Assembly: GCA_020650975.1 (NCBI GenBank)
Contig: JAIPMN010001226.1
Span: 64,499 to 128,498 of the forward strand
Source of the DNA: Apostichopus californicus
Taxonomy: Eukaryota; Echinodermata; Holothuroidea; Aspidochirotida; Stichopodidae
Length of the DNA: 64,000 nt
Direction of reading: 5' to 3'
In this document: positions 60,901-64,000 of the stretch, in pieces
Layout of the letters: the number at the start of each line of letters is the position of its first letter
How positions within the stretch are numbered: position 1 is the first letter of the stretch
Translations under genes and position numbers: made by a program
The notes under the pieces: model-generated
What the model was told of the DNA's origin: nothing
Databases searched by the model: none
The model's input: only the letters and a program-made list of their open reading frames with translations

Positions 60901-63535
60901 TTTGAATTTCAGAACATCTATAGAAATATTCCTTCAAAATTGTCCCCTTTCTTGGAATATGACATATAATGACTTTAAGATTCACCCAAAAAAAGGTGTG
61001 CAAGTACTTATCTTAAAGTAAATAAGTAATTCATTGGGATAATAACATTTTGCTTTGAAGATAATCCAGCAAAACCAAACTTTAAACTAAAATTAAAATA
61101 AAAAGAAACAATTTTACATTTGTAATGGCTTAAGTGTTACCATAACTTCTGTTATATCCATGAAGATATACACGCAAGTCAGAGAAATTTCCACAAAGAC
61201 GGTGAAGTAAATAAAATTACCCATAAAGCTTTGGAAAGTATTGACCATTTGGGTGGAAGCGATGTGTCTTGGGGTTTCCCCTTTGAAGTTCTTCACATTG
61301 ACATCAGCTCCAAAGACAATAAGGGTGTTCACCAAGTCAAGGTTATTATGCTGGAAAGAAGAAAAAAAAAACAAGGAGAAAAAAGATTATATAACAAATA
61401 TCAGAAGGACACAGTCTGTTATTATTGGTTCTTCATCTATTTTGCTCAAGGTAATTCTTTCTGCATTAATACACATGTTGCAAACAGTTTGCAATTCACT
61501 ACATCCAATGCTCATTCCCACCAATGCACATGTGACATTGTACAGACAAAGGGATTAGATATGTTAGCGTGGTCGGTCGTTCGCTACGGTTGTAGCAAAG
61601 ACCATCTTAAATAACTGTTTTGACGAATGCCACCCAGATCTATCGAGACAGTGTTGCCATTTCTTTGCACCTTTCAGTCATGAAAAAGTCAAGATTTGCA
61701 CTGACAAATAAACTAAGCTGAACCATAGCAACCTTAAGATTGTTGACAGTGCCTTTCACTAAGCAGGAAGAGCAGAAAACGGCACTCACGTATGGATACT
61801 CACGATCCCTCCAGGATGCTGTCCGGAACACTCTGTCCCAATGAGTCACCATTATCGATCTATATAAGCCACGTAGATTTCAAAACTCACCTTCGCTGCC
61901 ATGTGGAGGGCTGTGTCCCCTCCCTGACCTTTCACGTTAGGGTCAGCGCCCCAGACCAGTAATATCTGCGCGCATTCCATCCTGAGCCGTTTCACCATGA
62001 TGTGTAGTGCCGTATCTCCGGTCTTGCTGGTAGCGTTTATCTCGTGTGTGTACTTCAGAGCCACGTTCAGTAGTGTGGTAGTTTTGGCCCAGTGGAGAGG
62101 CGTCGCCCCGTGTTTATTGCACTTGGTAGTTCCGGCATCCTTGTGTGCATCGAAAATCGCCTGCACCATTCTGTGGGAGGTAGTAAACATTTCATTTAAG
62201 AGTCACAGCACTTAATCGGAGCCAGCACTAGCTGAGGTATTTACACTGGAAAAGGGCCAGACTTATGCTCTTTTATCAAATTATTAATGGCCTAGTTGTA
62301 GTCCCAAATGAGACTAATCCGTTCTTGAAACCAGGGAGGCGTGGCCGCTATACACAAATTCCACATAATCATCGTGCTTTTCAGTATAGTTTCTATCCTA
62401 GGACTATAAAAGACTGGAATACACAATCCTTGGCCGTTAAAGAGAGCCCTAGTCTTGAGGTGTTTAGATTGCCCACGCATTGTTATTAGCACTGCTGCGC
62501 TGCGCACCAACATCCTCGTTGTGATACCCGAGAGGGGTTTAATGAGTACCTAACAGAAACAGAAACATTTACATTCAAGGACAACTCTTTTAGACTGTAC
62601 TCCTCAAGCAGACTAGTTTTCCTGTTTGGTTTTACAGACCACTTTTCTAAGCAAGGAGCAATTGACGAGAGATTGCTTTAAATCTGATTCCTCTCCTGGA
62701 GTTGAATATAGCATGCACTTGAGATGTAACAGGTATTTGTGTCAACGAGTAAGAAGATAACTGACGCTGGCTTCCTGAAATCAATATTTAGCCATCAGTT
62801 CATGCCCTTCATAGAGCTAGCATTTATCAAAAGTCACAGCTGTTATACAGAAAGGACAAGTCAAAGAGAATGAAGTCCAATAATAATTATCATAATAAAT
62901 GGTACTTATAAGGCGCAAAATCTTCCGAAGAGCTCAGAGCGCACAAGGACAAACAGACACACACGAAAGAAATCTATGAATTGGGAAAAGCTTGACGGAA
63001 GAGATGTGTCTTCAAATTGCTTTTAAAATGAGAAAACGTAGGAATGTTACGAAGGCTATTTGGTAGTGAATTCCAAAGAGCCGGGGCAGCAAATTTAAGA
63101 GAACGTTCACCGGCAGACTTAAGGTCAGCCCGGGGAATTTTGAGCAGTTTTTTCGGAAGAGGAACAAAGAATGCTTGGTGGTTGGTAAGTACACAAAACA
63201 GACGACAGATATGGTGGAAGAGTACCCTCAAAATAACGGTTAATCAAAACAGCCAGTTTATAGTGGATACAGAATTTCATAGGCAGCCAGTGAAGCGCAA
63301 AGACCTATCTGGACTCCACATAATTTTTGATATGATAATTAATGACTTACGATAATTTTTGTTTCTTCATTGCATAATGGATGGGAAAGCCAAGGTCATC
63401 TCCGGCATCCAGGACTGCTCCTGCCTTGATTAAAAATTCGGCGACATCAAAGTTATCTGCTTTACACGCAACGTTCACGGCGGTCTGGTTGTATTTGTTC
63501 AAGCAGTTTACGTCCGTTTGATCCATCGGTATGAG
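54687..63535 (-). CDS. PLA2G6: Calcium-independent phospholipase A2 (PLA2G6 / iPLA2-beta-like), 5' partial, 10 exons in window
   Basis: Hydrolyses fatty acyl ester bonds of phospholipids (patatin-like Ser-Asp dyad). Exons in order: 63535-63351, 62170-61891, 61350-61221, 60336-60178, 59479-59192, 58924-58774, 57670-57534, 56868-56714, 55861-55685, 54905-54687; 626 residues, all junctions in frame (phases 2,0,1,1,1,2,1,0,0). The first three exons encode ankyrin repeats. The catalytic part has [16 protein letters not shown] (oxyanion/nucleotide-binding loop), GTSTGG (nucleophile Ser), [38 protein letters not shown] (catalytic Asp) and VVVSLGTG. It ends with KSI and TAA. Human PLA2G6 is 806 aa from memory; about the first 230-270 residues must lie beyond 64000. 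No clear polyA signal was found downstream. Confidence 0.94.
54906..55684 (-). other. Last PLA2G6-like intron
   Basis: Carries the perfect 27-bp inverted repeat (55226-55324); the rest is AT-rich without recognised elements. Confidence 0.6.
55226..55324. repeat. 27-bp perfect inverted repeat (hairpin)
   Basis: Arms 55226-55252 (starts TTCAAAGCACTCGTACTGAC) and 55298-55324 are exact reverse complements. After one mismatch four more pairs follow, leaving a loop of about 35 nt. It could be a miRNA-like precursor, a minimal foldback transposon or a chance inverted duplication. Confidence 0.85.
55685..55861 (-). CDS. PLA2G6: PLA2G6-like exon I
   Basis: Acceptor CATTTCAG, donor CAG|GTGAGT, phase 0 at both ends, 59 codons. 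Encodes [18 protein letters not shown] and [17 protein letters not shown]. Confidence 0.92.
56714..56868 (-). CDS. PLA2G6: PLA2G6-like exon H: catalytic Asp (DGG)
   Basis: Acceptor TTCAACAG, donor AAG|GTCAGT, phase 1 to 0. Encodes [18 protein letters not shown] and [16 protein letters not shown]. Confidence 0.94.
56936..57330 (+). repeat. 53-bp minisatellite, about 7 copies
   Basis: The unit contains ACTACCTGATCTCATACATA, GGTTCCTACAGCCCTGAAGT and AGTCGGTTACACA. Copies are about 95% alike. It takes up more than half of the 665-bp intron between exons H and G. Confidence 0.95.
57534..57670 (-). CDS. PLA2G6: PLA2G6-like exon G
   Basis: Acceptor TCCTCGTAG, donor G|GTACGA, phase 2 to 1. Encodes [20 protein letters not shown] followed by a Ser/Pro linker. 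Confidence 0.92.
57935..58740. repeat. Degenerate TAGCATGGTATG-type array split by a SINE
   Basis: Variants of (A)TAGCATGGTATG / AACATAGC recur from about 57935 to 58260 and again from 58520 to 58740 in the intron between exons G and F; 58271-58495 is a SINE. Confidence 0.7.
58271..58495 (-). mobile_element. tRNA-derived SINE, copy B
   Basis: On the minus strand GTTAGCTGAGTGGTTAAGGC (box A) and AGTTCGAGTCACTCC (box B) are spaced as in a class II (Ser/Leu-like) tRNA, followed by the ~140-bp tail shared with 43911-44110. Confidence 0.82.
58774..58924 (-). CDS. PLA2G6: PLA2G6-like exon F
   Basis: Acceptor GTTGGCAG, donor GTGAGTGA, phase 1 to 2. Encodes [20 protein letters not shown] and [15 protein letters not shown], matching the human RMKDEVFRGSRPYES region. 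Confidence 0.92.
59192..59479 (-). CDS. PLA2G6: PLA2G6-like exon E: catalytic core with GGGIRG and GTSTG
   Basis: Acceptor GACGTATAG, donor GTAAGCTT, phase 1 at both ends. Carries [20 protein letters not shown] and [19 protein letters not shown], the nucleotide-binding/oxyanion loop and the nucleophile elbow. Confidence 0.95.
60178..60336 (-). CDS. PLA2G6: PLA2G6-like exon D: linker
   Basis: Acceptor TACTGTAG|GC, donor GG|GTGAGC, phase 1 at both ends. Encodes [13 protein letters not shown] then a Cys/Gly/Asp-rich stretch ([16 protein letters not shown]). Acceptor and first ~35 nt are tandemly repeated upstream in the transcript sense (60437 and 60572 copies). Confidence 0.82.
60302..60606. 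repeat. 135-bp tandem repeat covering an exon start and splice acceptor, ~2.3 copies
   Basis: CTGGTGTAGGGCATA recurs at 60302, 60437 and 60572 (period 135). The first unit includes the 5' end of exon D and its acceptor; the second keeps acceptor and coding-like text; the third is cut short near 60606. Confidence 0.9.
60607..61220 (-). other. PLA2G6-like intron between exons C and D (distal part)
   Basis: AT-rich, no further repeat or exon recognised. Confidence 0.5.
61221..61350 (-). CDS. PLA2G6: PLA2G6-like exon C: last ankyrin repeat
   Basis: Acceptor CTTTCCAG, donor GTAATTTT, phase 0 to 1. Encodes [20 protein letters not shown] and GETPRHIAS. Confidence 0.9.
61891..62170 (-). CDS. PLA2G6: PLA2G6-like exon B: ankyrin repeats
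   Basis: Acceptor TCCCACAG, donor AAG|GTGAGT, phase 2 to 0. Three ankyrin units are visible: [40 protein letters not shown] and [11 protein letters not shown]. Confidence 0.92.
62221..62575 (+). mobile_element. LINE 3' fragment (CR1/Jockey-like reverse transcriptase C-terminus)
   Basis: Plus-strand frame ending at TAG (62487-62489) reads [20 protein letters not shown] and [20 protein letters not shown], the typical end of a non-LTR reverse transcriptase, with an in-frame stop at 62229 and missing residues near its start. About 85 bp of 3' UTR follows. Old and 5'-truncated, antisense to PLA2G6. Confidence 0.75.
62877..63320 (-). mobile_element. LINE 3' fragment (L2/CR1-like)
   Basis: On the minus strand [18 protein letters not shown] is followed, after a frame change, by [20 protein letters not shown] and [14 protein letters not shown], the C-terminal signature of L2/CR1-type reverse transcriptases. 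The 3' UTR contains GCGCCTTATAAGTACCATTT and ends in an ATTATTATG-like tail. Its 5' edge is about 30 bp from the exon A donor. Confidence 0.8.
63351..63535 (-). CDS. PLA2G6: PLA2G6-like exon A: ankyrin repeats
   Basis: Acceptor CCTTTATAG, donor GTAAGTCA, phase 0 to 2. Encodes [20 protein letters not shown] and [13 protein letters not shown], ankyrin helices aligned with the human NQGLTPLHLAC region. First PLA2G6 exon in the window. Confidence 0.85.
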
Positions 63536-63779
63536 CTATAAAGGTGGTGGAAGTAAAAAACCTTAGTTATATAGCTACAAATCATGGGCAGGATTTAATT
63601 GCTGGAGAATCTCGGTCTAACTAGGATTAATTGCCAGACGATCTTATGGCATATGGTTCACAAGCAGTACTTCTTTGTGACTCGCATACAGCTGTACCTG
63701 TTTGTGATTTGACTATGAATATATTTTGTATACCTGCAATTCCATATCAGAAAAACAAAATCCATCTGAAACCACAATT

Positions 63780-63832
63780 ACAATGACAATGACAATGACA
63801 ATGACAATTACAATAATAATATTAATATTAAT

Positions 63833-63914
<82 letters not shown>

Positions 63915-64000
63915 TTAATAATAATATTAATAATAATAATAATAATAAACATTTATAATGCGCTGCTATCCATCATAAAAAGACGCTCATGGTGCAATAC
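63780..64000 (-). mobile_element. (ATT)n tail and 3' end of a related LINE, continuing past the window
   Basis: A (TAA)n-type microsatellite with CAATGA and TATTAA variants spans about 63780-63948. On the minus strand it follows AGCGCATTATAAATGTTTAT, similar to the 3' end of the LINE fragment at 62877-63320. Confidence 0.65.

Noticed and set aside
62265-62489. Host gene exon on the plus strand
   Set aside because: The protein matches the C-terminal tail of non-LTR reverse transcriptases, with an upstream stop and missing residues.

Overview
The window is animal nuclear DNA: AT-rich, with long repeat-filled introns, GT-AG splicing and three recognisable animal protein-coding genes. No operons, rRNA genes, CRISPR arrays or functional tRNA genes were seen. 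The gene families and repeat style (TTAA-flanked MITEs, tRNA-derived SINEs, CR1/L2-like LINE tails, long minisatellites) suggest a marine invertebrate deuterostome. An echinoderm, perhaps a sea cucumber, is my guess, not a proof.

Layout. (1) 1-4122, plus strand: last intron, terminal coding exon and polyA signal of a heparan sulfate glucosamine 3-O-sulfotransferase (HS3ST1/5-like). (2) 4123-12087: convergent intergenic DNA dominated by minisatellites, one with a ~121-bp higher-order period. (3) 12088-48113, minus strand: a complete gene of 21 inferred coding exons (~1055 aa) for a QRICH2-like / DUF4795 coiled-coil protein, a family linked to sperm flagella and cilia. Every junction keeps the reading frame. 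Introns 1-12 are all phase 0 and introns 13-19 all phase 2. Its introns carry three TTAA-flanked MITEs, a nested pair of hAT-like transposons, tRNA-derived SINEs and minisatellites. (4) 48114-54686: intergenic, with a putative promoter, degenerate tandem repeats and a LINE-like 3' tail. (5) 54687-63535 (continuing beyond 64000), minus strand: ten exons (626 codons) of a group VI calcium-independent phospholipase A2 (PLA2G6/iPLA2-beta-like) with ankyrin repeats, the glycine-rich nucleotide-binding loop, the GTSTG serine and the DGG aspartate. LINE 3' fragments, a SINE and minisatellites lie in its introns.

The three genes do not form one pathway. HS3ST acts in the Golgi on heparan sulfate, QRICH2-like is probably axonemal, and PLA2G6 remodels phospholipids. 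I found no wholly new system. The most checkable observations are a 27-bp perfect inverted repeat in a PLA2G6 intron, a triplicated 3' splice site and exon start in PLA2G6, a decayed copy of a QRICH2-like exon start in a later intron, the two-block intron-phase structure of QRICH2-like, and an apparent excess of RFX X-box-like palindromes.
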